Source of the DNA: Candidatus Methanoperedens sp.
GTDB lineage: Archaea > Halobacteriota > Methanosarcinia > Methanosarcinales > Methanoperedenaceae
Direction: 5' to 3'
Assembly (NCBI GenBank): GCA_012026795.1
Contig: VEPM01000018.1
Span: 1 to 64,000 of the forward strand
DNA length: 64,000 bases
In this document: positions 16,271-25,558 of the stretch, piece after piece
How the letters are laid out: each line of letters starts with the position of its first letter
How positions within the stretch are numbered: the first letter of the stretch is position 1
Position numbers and translations under genes: made by a program
Notes under the pieces: model-generated
What the model saw: only the letters and a program-made list of their open reading frames with translations
The model's database searches: none
What the model was told of the DNA's origin: nothing

Positions 16271-16335
16271 TATCATGGTTATCAAGCCTAAATATCGTTT
16301 TATGGTATAAAGGCTTTTTCTAATAAGCCATGATA
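16271..16335. promoter_or_regulatory. Inverted repeat in the leuA-vapBC divergent region
   Basis: TATCATGGTTAT (16271-16282) is matched as an inverted copy by ATAAGCCATGATA (16323-16335), with one extra base. They flank TATA-like stretches in the space between the leuA-family gene and vapB. Such a layout could be the operator of the VapBC complex or a leuA regulator site. Confidence 0.35.
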
Positions 16336-16369
16336 AAATATATGTCCTATGCAGTCTTACCGGTAAGAT

Positions 16370-16597
16370 ATGGAAACTATAACCATGAGCGCAAAGGGAC
16401 AGATAGTGATACCTGCGAATATCAGGAAGAAGTACAGGCTTGAGAAAGGTGAAAAGCTCATCATTGTCGAGGAGGATGGTTATATTAAAATTTTGCCTCC
16501 CACAGACCTTAGAACGCTTTGCGGATCATGGTCTGATCTTGACCTTAAATCTGTGAGGAAGCAAATTGAAGATATGCGTAAAGAAGATAGGTATTAG
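16370..16597 (+). CDS. vapB: VapB-type antitoxin (AbrB/SpoVT fold)
   Basis: The 75-residue protein begins METITMSAKGQIVIPANIRK, the swapped-hairpin AbrB DNA-binding motif with the typical KGQIVIP core. A C-terminal tail (SVRKQIEDMRKED) probably wraps the toxin. The vapC ATG follows directly after its TAG stop, so the two are coupled. The family represses its own promoter; an inverted repeat and a TATA-like AAAATATATG just upstream would suit this. Confidence 0.85.
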   Translation: METITMSAKGQIVIPANIRKKYRLEKGEKLIIVEEDGYIKILPPTDLRTLCGSWSDLDLKSVRKQIEDMRKEDRY

Positions 16598-17008
16598 ATG
16601 AATACGATCTTGATCGATACGATATATGTGGCCGGCTTGCTCATGGATGATTCATATTTTGAACTTGCACAATCCATACATAATAAAAAAATAACCGGAC
16701 TTGCTTCAGTGATCACCATAACAGAACTTATCAAGATACGCGGCATGAAAGAGAATGAACGGATGAATAGTGATCTTGACAAATTGGTGACCTCCAATCT
16801 TATTTTTGTGGATGTGGGTCGAGCAATTGCCAAACGTGCCGGAGAACTACGCCTGAAATATGATATACCAACAGTTGATTCGCTCATCGCAGCGACCGGA
16901 ATAGTTGAGAATGTCAAACATATCCTGACAGACGATGACCATTTTGATTCTGTAAAGAATCTTATAAAACCAATTGACCTGAAAACTGCATTAAAACTTA
17001 TCAAATAA
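16598..17008 (+). CDS. vapC: VapC-type PIN-domain toxin
   Basis: The 136-residue PIN nuclease has an acidic residue near the N-terminus (NTILIDTIYV), Glu in VITITELIKIR near 43, and Asp in PTVDSLIAATG near 94-104. A DDDHFD near the C-terminus completes the Mg-binding set. PIN toxins cleave tRNA or rRNA. It begins immediately after vapB and ends 3 bases before the HD hydrolase gene, so they may be co-transcribed. Confidence 0.85.
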   Translation: MNTILIDTIYVAGLLMDDSYFELAQSIHNKKITGLASVITITELIKIRGMKENERMNSDLDKLVTSNLIFVDVGRAIAKRAGELRLKYDIPTVDSLIAATGIVENVKHILTDDDHFDSVKNLIKPIDLKTALKLIK

Positions 17009-17011
17009 AAT

Positions 17012-18202
17012 ATGAAAGTAATTCGCGACCCGATACATGATTATATTGAACTCGACGACCTTGCGCTTTCTTTAATCGAAACGCCGCAGGTACAGAGACT
17101 TCGCAGGATAAGGCAGTTGGGCTTCTCCAATCTTGTTTATCCTGGCGCGAATCATACACGTTTTGAGCATTCACTTGGTGTATATCATCTTGCAAAACAA
17201 CTTATAAAACAGGTGGATGAAAAGCAGCGTAATGAACTCTTGGCAGCAGCGCTGCTCCATGACATCGGCCACGGGCCTTTTTCCCATGCTACTGAAGAAG
17301 TGATCTCTCACTATACAAGAAAAAGCCATGAAGATATAGAAGAATTATTACGAAAAGGAGAAATTTCCGATATACTCAGAGATTATTCCCTATCCCCTTC
17401 AGCAATTGCCCGGCATATCAGGGGAGAAACAAATCCGGGACAGATAATACACAGCGAAATCGATGTGGACAGGATGGATTATCTTGTACGGGACGCTCAT
17501 TATACAGGCGTGGCTTTTGGGCTTATTGACCATGTTAGATTAATCCATGAAATGAAATTCAATGAAAATAAGCTGGTTCTTAATATCGCAGGGTTACAGG
17601 CCGCAGAATCCCTGCTTGTATCAAGATTCCTGATGCATCCCACAGTATATTTCCATCATGTCAGCAGGATCGCGGAATCCATGTGCCATCATGCGGCGCA
17701 GTATATGATAGAGAACGGGCTTGATCCGAAATTATTGAGTAGGATGGATGATTATACTTTCATGATGGAAATGAAAAAGGCAGGAGGTTACGCATCCGAA
17801 ATAGCAAACAGGCTGGATGAAAGGCGGCTTTTTAAGCGGGCGCTATATACTGATTTTCATTCTGTGAATATTGATGTTGTAAAATTTCAAAAAAACAAAA
17901 ACACACAGAGGATCGAAAATGAAATAGCGCAAAGTGCAGGCATCGATCCTGGATACGTACTGGTGGACATTCCTGAAAAACCCGCGATTGCTGAAATGAA
18001 AGCCCAGGTTATTATAAATGGTAAAATGACCTCTATTGATAAAGCTTCAAATCTTGTAGCATCACTCGGAAAAGCGCAGCTTGACAACTGGCGTCTCGGT
18101 GTTTTCACACCCCCGGAATACAGGGAAAAAGTCGGAAATATTGCAAGAGAATTCTTTGAAGTCAAAAAAGAAACCAAGCAGTTCAAACTGACCGGGATTT
18201 AA
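17012..18202 (+). CDS. HD-domain phosphohydrolase (dNTPase/SAMHD1-like, COG1078)
   Basis: The 396-residue protein starts MKVIRDPIHDYIELDDLALS and contains the HD motif set: RFEHSLGVYHLA near 50, LLHDIGHGPFSH near 82-93, and IDVDRMDYLVRDAHYTGV near 150. These match the COG1078 branch of dNTP triphosphohydrolases. The substrate of archaeal members is not fixed by sequence. It directly follows vapC and converges on cofE, with a 20-base overlap of the 3' ends. Confidence 0.85.
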   Translation: MKVIRDPIHDYIELDDLALSLIETPQVQRLRRIRQLGFSNLVYPGANHTRFEHSLGVYHLAKQLIKQVDEKQRNELLAAALLHDIGHGPFSHATEEVISHYTRKSHEDIEELLRKGEISDILRDYSLSPSAIARHIRGETNPGQIIHSEIDVDRMDYLVRDAHYTGVAFGLIDHVRLIHEMKFNENKLVLNIAGLQAAESLLVSRFLMHPTVYFHHVSRIAESMCHHAAQYMIENGLDPKLLSRMDDYTFMMEMKKAGGYASEIANRLDERRLFKRALYTDFHSVNIDVVKFQKNKNTQRIENEIAQSAGIDPGYVLVDIPEKPAIAEMKAQVIINGKMTSIDKASNLVASLGKAQLDNWRLGVFTPPEYREKVGNIAREFFEVKKETKQFKLTGI

Positions 18203-18944
18203 GGATCGCCCTACGTATCACGTCTTCTTTTTCAGGCCTGTATATTTCGTTTATCCCATCAGATTCACTATAAAGGTCAAGACCCCTGGTAACGACTATG
18301 GGCATACCGCCATCGCCTTCACCCATCAATATGTTGGCAAAACCTGCTATTTCATCAACAATGCCTTCATTTTTTACTTCAAGCACCCTGCCGAACAGGT
18401 CTTTTGTCCCGCGCCAGTCCCGTGTTGGTTTAATCCCGGCGCATCCAATGGCTGCACCGGTCTGTCCTGTACGGAATGCCCTGCCGTTGGTATCTGTGAT
18501 AACTACACTGACATTCTTACCGGTGTAATTAAATAATGATTTTTTCAGGTCAGATGCGCTCTTATCAGGATTTTTCGGAAGCAGAAGGATATTGTCGCTG
18601 CCTTCTACATTAGAATGGTCAATTCCTGCATTAACGCAGATACTGCCGTTCTTTGTGCGGACAAGAAGAAAAGGGGATTCAAGCAATATTTCAACGCTTT
18701 CATCAAGCACAGCCTGGACAAACCGCGGATCGGTTTTATTCTTCATAGCTATAAGCTCTGCTCTCTCTGTAAACTTCATGTTTTTCAGGGAAATTATCCC
18801 TCCTTCGGATTTGGAAACAACAGTCGAAGAAATGACAATAATGTCATGTTCGCAAAGTTGTGCTCTTTGTGCCAGAATACGGGCTATGTCATCGCCTTTC
18901 TTGATGAGCGGAATATTTTCTACGGCAAATACTGCTGCATTCAA
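18183..18944 (-). CDS. cofE: Coenzyme F420-0:L-glutamate ligase
   Basis: CofE adds gamma-linked glutamates to coenzyme F420 using GTP, as needed in methanogens and ANME archaea. The 253-residue protein shows the family regions ISSTVVSKSEGG near 38, RTKNGSICVNAGIDHSNVEG near 96-115, DTNGRAFRTGQTGAAIG near 151, and the ending IYRPEKEDVIRRA. Start is TTG 18944, with AGGA about 8 bases upstream; the nearby ATG is out of frame. Its 3' end overlaps the HD hydrolase gene by 20 bases, tail to tail. Confidence 0.93.
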   Translation of the reverse strand: MNAAVFAVENIPLIKKGDDIARILAQRAQLCEHDIIVISSTVVSKSEGGIISLKNMKFTERAELIAMKNKTDPRFVQAVLDESVEILLESPFLLVRTKNGSICVNAGIDHSNVEGSDNILLLPKNPDKSASDLKKSLFNYTGKNVSVVITDTNGRAFRTGQTGAAIGCAGIKPTRDWRGTKDLFGRVLEVKNEGIVDEIAGFANILMGEGDGGMPIVVTRGLDLYSESDGINEIYRPEKEDVIRRAILKSRSV

Positions 18945-19086
18945 TAAGATTCCTCGCCCCTGTAAAAGCGGGCGGAATAATAATTGTTTCTAATGTTATG
19001 GGTTAAACATCAACAAACAACGAAATATTTTTAATGAATAAAACATATTAGTTTTTAAATCGAAGCAGCTTTTTAAGGGACTGAAC

Positions 19087-20127
19087 ATGAATAAAACAGC
19101 TTTAATAACTGGCATTACAGGACAGGATGGCGCATATCTTGCAGAGTTCCTTCTGAACAAGGGATACATCGTTCATGGAATAAAAAGAAGATCATCATCT
19201 TTTAATACGGAGCGGATAGATCATTTATACAAAGATCCGCATGAGAGGAACGTGAATTTCTTCATGCATTACGGAGATCTGACCGATTCCACAAACCTGA
19301 TAAGAATTGTCCAGGAGACCCGGCCTGACGAAATATACAATCTTGCAGCCCAGAGCCATGTGCAGGTTTCTTTCGAAACCCCTGAATACACTGCAAATTC
19401 TGATGCAGTCGGAACATTGAGGCTTCTTGAAGCTATAAGGATACTTGGGTTGGAAAAGAAAACAAGATTCTATCAGGCTTCAACCAGCGAACTCTATGGT
19501 AAGGTACAGGAAATCCCGCAAAAAGAGACAACACCATTCTATCCAAGAAGCCCTTATGCTGCTGCCAAGTTATATGCTTACTGGATAACCAGGAACTACA
19601 GGGAAGCGTATGGCATGTACGCATGCAATGGTATACTTTTCAATCATGAATCCCCAATCCGCGGCGAGACATTCGTTACCAGGAAGATCACGATGGCGGT
19701 AGCCAGAATAAAAAAAGGGCTACAGAAAAAATTATATCTTGGAAATCTGGATGCAAAAAGAGATTGGGGATTTGCCAGGGATTATGTGGAAGCCATGTGG
19801 CTAATGCTCCAGCAGGATGAGCCAGATGATTTTGTTATAGCAACGGGAAAGACGCATTCTGTGCGTGAGTTCGTGGAGTTTGCATTCAGGGAAGCTGGGA
19901 TTGAGCTTGAATGGAAAGGAACTGGTGTGGACGAGGTTGGTGTGGATTCGGCGAACGGGGATATTTTAATTGAGATAGATAGGCGTTATTTCAGGCCGAC
20001 TGAGGTGGATATATTGATTGGGGATCCGGCGAAGGCTAAAAAGAAGCTGGGGTGGGAAGCAAAAGTCCAATTTGAAGAATTGATAAAAATAATGATGACA
20101 GAGGATATGAAATCTTTGGCAGAATAA
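19087..20127 (+). CDS. gmd: GDP-mannose 4,6-dehydratase
   Basis: Gmd makes GDP-4-keto-6-deoxymannose, the first step to GDP-fucose, rhamnose or perosamine. The 346-residue protein has the NAD(P)-binding motif [17 protein letters not shown], the [16 protein letters not shown] region, the catalytic ASTSELYG with YAAAK (Y-x3-K), and [20 protein letters not shown]. It is full length. It is the first gene of the plus-strand glycan island; a GDP-fucose-synthase-like gene at 43586 could use its product. Confidence 0.95.
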   Translation: MNKTALITGITGQDGAYLAEFLLNKGYIVHGIKRRSSSFNTERIDHLYKDPHERNVNFFMHYGDLTDSTNLIRIVQETRPDEIYNLAAQSHVQVSFETPEYTANSDAVGTLRLLEAIRILGLEKKTRFYQASTSELYGKVQEIPQKETTPFYPRSPYAAAKLYAYWITRNYREAYGMYACNGILFNHESPIRGETFVTRKITMAVARIKKGLQKKLYLGNLDAKRDWGFARDYVEAMWLMLQQDEPDDFVIATGKTHSVREFVEFAFREAGIELEWKGTGVDEVGVDSANGDILIEIDRRYFRPTEVDILIGDPAKAKKKLGWEAKVQFEELIKIMMTEDMKSLAE

Positions 20128-20132
20128 TATAT

Positions 20133-20276
20133 GTGATAATAATAATCAGGACTGATAGAAAAATATATATTGACTTAAAGGATATTATGACGCATGCGAA
20201 TGTCATGGCCGATTTGGTAATGGTTGGAAAAGAAGGAACAATTATAGAGAGTTGGCCTGTGGAGTCGTGGAGATAA
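20133..20276 (+). CDS. Small unidentified 47-residue ORF after gmd
   Basis: A GTG-start frame opens 5 bases after the gmd stop. It encodes a product beginning MIIIIRTDRKIYIDLKDIMT and ending GTIIESWPVESWR. The composition is normal and the frame is uninterrupted, but the family is not recognised. It could be a fragment of a larger gene. The rest of the gap to 20490 shows only an AT-rich stretch with a TATA-like AAGTATATATTATTGG (about 20408-20423) upstream of the next gene. Confidence 0.3.
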   Translation: MIIIIRTDRKIYIDLKDIMTHANVMADLVMVGKEGTIIESWPVESWR

Positions 20277-20490
20277 TTTGTTTTTCCCAACTGGAAGAAA
20301 ATTATTGAAAAAAATTAGAAAACCCCTTTATAACAGAGGATTTAAATGGAATTGGATAGAGAAACATCGCTGAGGCTTTAAGATGAGTTTATGATTTACA
20401 TAAAATCAAGTATATATTATTGGTTCCCTCCATCCTCCCAGTGACCATCCATCTATTACTACAATAATCCGGATGTGAGGTAAAATAGCA

Positions 20491-20844
20491 ATGACTATGA
20501 AGAAAAAATTATCCGACCATGTCAGAGAGCATGGAACAAGGATGTGCATTGAATGCAAATCCTATGAAATTGATACTTTTCATAGAATATATATAACTGG
20601 AGAATTATTTTCATTTCCCTACTGCAGGCAATGTGGCCTGGTGCAGTGGCGAATCATGCCAGGCTATCATTTAACTCTCGAAAAGCTGTATGAATTGTAC
20701 TTAAAGCTTGCCGATGAATTTGGTCTGGCAAAGGAAAAAACATTATCAGGTCTTGAATATATAAAGAAGAGGAAAGGAGACGAAGGTTGCTCTAATGATG
20801 TGGAGATCTTGGAAGAAATCTTCGGAAAATCGTATGTTGAATAA
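20491..20844 (+). CDS. Hypothetical four-Cys protein
   Basis: This is a 117-residue soluble protein with two CxxC pairs, MCIECKSYE near 18 and PYCRQCGLVQW near 43. They probably bind zinc as a treble-clef-like or ribbon module. The C-terminal half is helical and charged (LEKLYELYLKLADEFGLAKE). A GAGGT about 10 bases before the ATG gives a fair ribosome-binding site. The function is unknown; its place between gmd and the flippase suggests a link to glycan synthesis, by position only. Confidence 0.6.
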   Translation: MTMKKKLSDHVREHGTRMCIECKSYEIDTFHRIYITGELFSFPYCRQCGLVQWRIMPGYHLTLEKLYELYLKLADEFGLAKEKTLSGLEYIKKRKGDEGCSNDVEILEEIFGKSYVE

Positions 20845-20888
20845 CAATCTCTTATAATCTCCTATCGATAATAAATCGCATACAAACT

Positions 20889-22343
20889 ATGTTCAAATTA
20901 AACACCTTCTTTTCACGCATTATGAGCATAGATGTAATCCAGAGACAGAGTATAGTATCGTTTATCGGGCAGATTGGACTTAAATTTATCGGTTTTTTAA
21001 GTACAATGTATGTTGCACATGCGGTGGGTCCAGGCGTTATAGGCGAATATTTCCTGTTTATTGCCTATCTTAGCATCGTTGGTCTTGTGACAGATGGCGG
21101 ATTTGGCGGAGCTGCAGTTAAACGTATCAGTGAGGGAGAAGAGCAGGATGAGTATTTCAGTGCTTTTGTCGTACTTCGTTTTGTTTTTGTGATGGTGGTA
21201 GTGGCTGTACTTATCGCTTTTCGCAGTTATTTTATTGATTTTAACAATAGTACATTTATCTGGTTTTTACTGGCACTGATAGCATCATTTTTTGGGGGGG
21301 CCTTTTCAAGCGGTATACAAGGATGTGGAAAAATAGGGATCAGTGCAACTGCCAGTTTCATTGAAAATGTTTCTCGTATTATTTTTCAGGTCATTTTGAT
21401 TTTCTTAGGTTATGGATTTGGAGGCCTTGCTGGTGGTTTTATTGCCGGGATAATTGTTGGATCTATAGTACTGCTACATTTTTTTGACTTGCATTTTGTG
21501 CATTTCGGATGGGAGCACATCAAAAGCCTTTCAAAATTTTCAATATGGATATTTTTGATCTCAGGTGGAATGATAGTATTTTCGACAACAGATACGGTTA
21601 TGATAGGCTATTATCTTAATAAAGCCGAGGTGGGTGTGTACAATATAGTACTGCAATTTGCATCATTGGCAGCATTTACAACAATCGCACTTAATTCGAC
21701 ATTATTTCCCAAGATTAGTCGGTGGGGAAAGATTGGTGAAACCGGATTGATAGAAAAATCGCTTTCGCGTGCATTTACTTATTCATTTATTCTGGCGATG
21801 CCAATGCTTGCAGGTGGTGTCTTACTGGGCGATAAACTTCTGTATTATTTATACGGAGCGGATTTTGGGCGCGGCTATATAACAATGGTGGTATTATTAA
21901 TTGTGCAGATAGTAAATATTTTCCAATATTCTTTCATATCATACCTGATAGCACTGGACCATCTGAAGGACCTGTTTAAGATCACTTTAGTGGCAATTGC
22001 TGTGAACATTGCATTGAATGCATTATTAATTCCTGCAATTGGTATTACCGGGGCTGCGGTTGCAACACTAGCTACAATGGTATTTAATGCAGTTCTTGCA
22101 ATGCGGTTATTGTCAAAGAAGATTATAATCAGGATGGAGATTGGTAGTTTGTTGAATATTTTAATGGCGGCTCTTGCGATGTCGCTTTTAGTGGGAGGCT
22201 TCCGGATGTTGGTGCCACTTTCAAATGTTTGGCTGGTACTGGTTCCGGTTGTGCTTGGAGCTGTTGTATATGTGAGTTTGGTGTTAAAATTTGATATGAA
22301 GATATTTAACGAATTAAAAAAAATAGTGACATTAAATAAATAA
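20889..22343 (+). CDS. Wzx/MATE-type polysaccharide flippase
   Basis: The 484-residue membrane protein has about 12-14 hydrophobic helices. It resembles the polysaccharide transport (PST/MviN-MATE) family that flips lipid-linked glycans across the membrane. Typical features are the N-terminal FIGQIGLKFIGFLSTMYVAH and GPGVIGEYFLF, NKAEVGVYNIVLQFASL near 240, and paired C-terminal helices (IPAIGITGAAVATLATMVFN). It heads the sugar-nucleotide genes and, with aglB, would supply the membrane steps of N-glycan assembly. Confidence 0.85.
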   Translation: MFKLNTFFSRIMSIDVIQRQSIVSFIGQIGLKFIGFLSTMYVAHAVGPGVIGEYFLFIAYLSIVGLVTDGGFGGAAVKRISEGEEQDEYFSAFVVLRFVFVMVVVAVLIAFRSYFIDFNNSTFIWFLLALIASFFGGAFSSGIQGCGKIGISATASFIENVSRIIFQVILIFLGYGFGGLAGGFIAGIIVGSIVLLHFFDLHFVHFGWEHIKSLSKFSIWIFLISGGMIVFSTTDTVMIGYYLNKAEVGVYNIVLQFASLAAFTTIALNSTLFPKISRWGKIGETGLIEKSLSRAFTYSFILAMPMLAGGVLLGDKLLYYLYGADFGRGYITMVVLLIVQIVNIFQYSFISYLIALDHLKDLFKITLVAIAVNIALNALLIPAIGITGAAVATLATMVFNAVLAMRLLSKKIIIRMEIGSLLNILMAALAMSLLVGGFRMLVPLSNVWLVLVPVVLGAVVYVSLVLKFDMKIFNELKKIVTLNK

Positions 22344-22371
22344 AGTTAAGAAATATATTATGTGAGGTAAA

Positions 22372-23607
22372 ATGGTAAATATGAAAAATAATCATGGGAA
22401 ATTTATCGGCAATGAGTTAAAGTATGTAAGGCAAGTTTTAGAATCTGATATGAAGTCGGCAACAAGTGGGGGGTGGAATCAGCGCCTGGAGAATATGTTT
22501 GCCAAAAGATTCAATAAACGTTTTGGAATTGCCCATAACTCCGGTACATCTGCTTTACATAGCTGCCTGTCCGCAATTGGGGTTGGGCCAGGTGATGAAG
22601 TAATTAGTCCTGCTCTAACTGTAATGATGGATGCTTTTGTAACTCTTCATCAAAATGCAGTCCCGGTTTTTGCAGATATAAATCCGGAAACTTTTAATGT
22701 TGATCCTGAAGATATTGAACGAAAAATAACTCCAAGAACAAAAGCAATAATAGTAGTAGATTTATATGGGCTTCCGGCTGATATGGATCCTGTAATGAAA
22801 ATCGCCAAAGAACAAAATATCCCGGTCATAGAAGATTGTGCACAATGCTATCTGGGAGAGTATAAAGGCCGCCTTGCAGGCTCTATAGGGGATTTTTCAT
22901 GTTTCAGTTTCGAGAATTCCAAACACATCTCGGTGGGAGAAGGCGGGATTGTTCTTACTGACGATGAAACAATGGCAGAAAAGGTAAGGAAATGCGGCGG
23001 GATCGGTTTTAAGAATTTGAGTGCGGATGGCGGACGAATACGGTTAAATGAGGATGTTTTCCAGGATCCAGATTATAAACGCCATGATACTCTGGGATGG
23101 AACTACAGGTTGCCTGAATTAAATGCTGCTGTTGCTGTAGCACAATTGGAACGATTGGAAGAAATTGTTGAAAAAAGGGTCACTATTGCTAAGTATTTTG
23201 AGGAAGCCATTGAAGGTTGTTCATGGTTGGTCCCGCAAAAAGTTCCTGAAGGCTATACAAGCTCTTATTGGACTTATGCTATTAAGTACGAGGGCGACGA
23301 ATCAATTGGAGTTTCATGGAGAGAATTCCGAAAAGCATATATCGAAAATGGGGGAGATGGCTTTTATGCAGCATGGAGCGTTCCATATCTGGAGCCGGTT
23401 ATGCAAAATGGATATTACTATGGGAAAGGGTGCCCGATAAACTGTCCCCAGTACAATGTAAATATATCTTATGAAAAAGGATTATGCCCGGTCGCAGAGT
23501 CAATACAGCCCAGGATCATGCAATTTAAAACGAATTATAGGGATATGGATCTGGCAAAATCCAAGGCGATGGCTTTGAAAAAAACAATAGATAAACTTGA
23601 AAAATAA
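22372..23607 (+). CDS. DegT/DnrJ/EryC1-family sugar aminotransferase
   Basis: This is a PLP-dependent enzyme of 411 residues that puts an amino group on a keto-sugar nucleotide. The PLP lysine is in FENSKHISVGEGG near 187. Cofactor-binding regions NSGTSALHSCLSAIGVGPGD (near 55) and VIEDCAQ (near 156) are clear. The start has an excellent GAGGTAAA just before the ATG. Its place before a radical SAM enzyme, an SpsF-type cytidylyltransferase and NeuB suggests that it makes the amino group of a nonulosonic acid precursor. The sugar identity is inferred. Confidence 0.88.
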   Translation: MVNMKNNHGKFIGNELKYVRQVLESDMKSATSGGWNQRLENMFAKRFNKRFGIAHNSGTSALHSCLSAIGVGPGDEVISPALTVMMDAFVTLHQNAVPVFADINPETFNVDPEDIERKITPRTKAIIVVDLYGLPADMDPVMKIAKEQNIPVIEDCAQCYLGEYKGRLAGSIGDFSCFSFENSKHISVGEGGIVLTDDETMAEKVRKCGGIGFKNLSADGGRIRLNEDVFQDPDYKRHDTLGWNYRLPELNAAVAVAQLERLEEIVEKRVTIAKYFEEAIEGCSWLVPQKVPEGYTSSYWTYAIKYEGDESIGVSWREFRKAYIENGGDGFYAAWSVPYLEPVMQNGYYYGKGCPINCPQYNVNISYEKGLCPVAESIQPRIMQFKTNYRDMDLAKSKAMALKKTIDKLEK

Positions 23608-23643
23608 TATATGGCTTAATTGTGTTTAAGATGTGATAAAGAA

Positions 23644-24714
23644 ATGTTCGATATATCATTTTATATGAAGGTGTTTGATCTAAAAAAGCAATTGATGGAC
23701 GGGGCGATAAAAGATAGAGATGAGGTATTTAACAAATTTGAGGAGTTTCGAAGCAGGGAACCTGTGATTTATAACATAGAAACTACGAACGCATGCAATA
23801 TGAAATGCGAAATGTGCCCGCGCACTACCAGGATGACACGGCCGATTGAAACATTGGATATGGAAACTTATGAAAAAATTATAGATCAGATTAAACCCTT
23901 TTCGGCCAGCCAGTGGAGTGAATGGGAGAATTTCGTAGAGAAAAATTACAAAATTTCAAGAAATGACATGAGTGAAAATCATTTTTTCCTGTATGTTATT
24001 CCGAAAGTTCTGGTTCTTCATGGATATGGGGACCCTTTGCTTGACAGGAATATGCCTGAACGGGTCCGCCTGTTGGAAAAAAGAAACATACCTTCTTATT
24101 TCAGCTGCAATCCGGCCAACATCAATATTGAAAGAACAGTAAAAATGTTTGAGAATGGATTGAATTACATCAAATTTTCACTGGAAAGCGTGGACGACAC
24201 CAGGCATAAAAAAGTTAGAGGAGAAGCTTCCAATTTTACGGAAAGCTATAAAAAAATTCTTCAATTATTCGAACTTAAACGTAAATATTCATACAAGACA
24301 ACAATTATTATTACGATGCTGAATCTAAATAAGCCCTGGCAGCAGGAAGAATTTAAAAAGCTTCAGGAATCTTTCAAAGGTCTGGATGCTTACGTTTATC
24401 TGAAAAGCCAGGATCAGCAATGGTATCAGGATAATAAAAATAAAACGAATTCTATTCACTGGATAGAGTTCTGTCAATTCCCCTGGTCATCAATGACGAT
24501 CAAATCCAATGGTGAATCTGTAGAATGTGTAGAAGATTTCAATAATGAGATAATCCTGGGGGATGCTAAAAAAGAATCCCTCTATGCTATCTGGAATGGG
24601 GAGAAGTATCGAAAATTCAGGGAAGATCATTTTAATTTAACACAAGGAATAAAATGCACTGAACAATGCGATATGACTCTTATCGGCAGGTTAGTTAAAA
24701 ATACCAACAATTAA
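23644..24714 (+). CDS. Radical SAM enzyme of the glycan cluster
   Basis: The CxxxCxxC cluster motif is in NACNMKCEMCPRT (near 53-61 from this start). The protein continues with HGYGDPLLD, FSCNPANINIERTVKMFENG and LKFSLES-like segments of the radical SAM barrel. A C-terminal Cys region (IEFCQFPWSSMTIKSNGESV, TEQCDMTL) resembles a SPASM-like module with too few Cys to be sure. ATG 23644 is chosen over TTG 23620. Lying between the aminotransferase and the cytidylyltransferase, it may modify a sugar, but the reaction is unknown. Confidence 0.8.
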   Translation: MFDISFYMKVFDLKKQLMDGAIKDRDEVFNKFEEFRSREPVIYNIETTNACNMKCEMCPRTTRMTRPIETLDMETYEKIIDQIKPFSASQWSEWENFVEKNYKISRNDMSENHFFLYVIPKVLVLHGYGDPLLDRNMPERVRLLEKRNIPSYFSCNPANINIERTVKMFENGLNYIKFSLESVDDTRHKKVRGEASNFTESYKKILQLFELKRKYSYKTTIIITMLNLNKPWQQEEFKKLQESFKGLDAYVYLKSQDQQWYQDNKNKTNSIHWIEFCQFPWSSMTIKSNGESVECVEDFNNEIILGDAKKESLYAIWNGEKYRKFREDHFNLTQGIKCTEQCDMTLIGRLVKNTNN

Positions 24715-24749
24715 ATATGCTTAACATTACATTTAATTCGGAATTTGAA

Positions 24750-25520
24750 ATGGAAAATACAGCCATTTTTTTAAGAGCTCGGCTTGGGTCATCACGTTTA
24801 CCTAAAAAGCATCTATTGAAATTAAAAGGTAAACCAGTGATACAACATTTGATTGAAAGGATTAAAGCCCATACTCAAATTAAAAATATTGTTCTATGTA
24901 CCACTACTGATAAGGAAGATGACAAATTGGAAGATATCGCAAATGAATGTAAAATCAATTGTTTCAGGGGCCATGCAGAATCTGTATTAAAGCGGTATTA
25001 TGATGCTGGAAAAAAGTACGGGGTGAAATCGATTGTAAATGTTGATTGTGATGATCTTCTTTTGGATTTTTCATTAATAGATAAAACAGGAGCATTAATG
25101 CAAATAATGCCGGAGGTTGATTATTTGACATGGGAGGGTTACCCGTTAGGTTGTGTTCCTTCAGGAATGAGCTATTCAGGAATAACCAAATTATATGATA
25201 GATACCCGGAGGACGTGGAACATGTATTTATGTATTTTGAAAAATATGAAGAAATAAATAAAACACATCTTCATGTAATAAATAAGACCCTATCCAGAAA
25301 ATATGTCAGGGATATACGGCTTACCCTGGACTATATGGATGATTTTAAACTTTTTGAAATTATTTACAATAATATCTATGATGAAGATAAATATGTAAGT
25401 TTTGATAATTTAATGGCTTTTTTAGATGAAAACCAGCATTTATTAAAAATCAACAATTATTTAAATGAAGCTTTTATAAAGCACCAGCAATCTGCAATAA
25501 CTGAAATTAAAAAACAATAA
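24750..25520 (+). CDS. SpsF/NeuA-type cytidylyltransferase family protein
   Basis: The nucleotide-binding start ENTAIFLRARLGSSRLPKKH with KGKPVIQHLIERI is typical of the SpsF branch of the CMP-sugar (NeuA/KdsB) cytidylyltransferases. IVNVDCDDLLLDFSLID supplies the metal-binding acidic residues. It probably activates the NeuB product with CMP. ATG 24750 aligns with homologue starts; an ATG at 24717, 2 bases after the previous stop, would add 11 residues without a good ribosome-binding site. neuB lies 38 bases downstream. Confidence 0.8.
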   Translation: MENTAIFLRARLGSSRLPKKHLLKLKGKPVIQHLIERIKAHTQIKNIVLCTTTDKEDDKLEDIANECKINCFRGHAESVLKRYYDAGKKYGVKSIVNVDCDDLLLDFSLIDKTGALMQIMPEVDYLTWEGYPLGCVPSGMSYSGITKLYDRYPEDVEHVFMYFEKYEEINKTHLHVINKTLSRKYVRDIRLTLDYMDDFKLFEIIYNNIYDEDKYVSFDNLMAFLDENQHLLKINNYLNEAFIKHQQSAITEIKKQ

Positions 25521-25558
25521 AGCCTGATAAGTAAGAAAATTTCATTTGACGGAGAATC

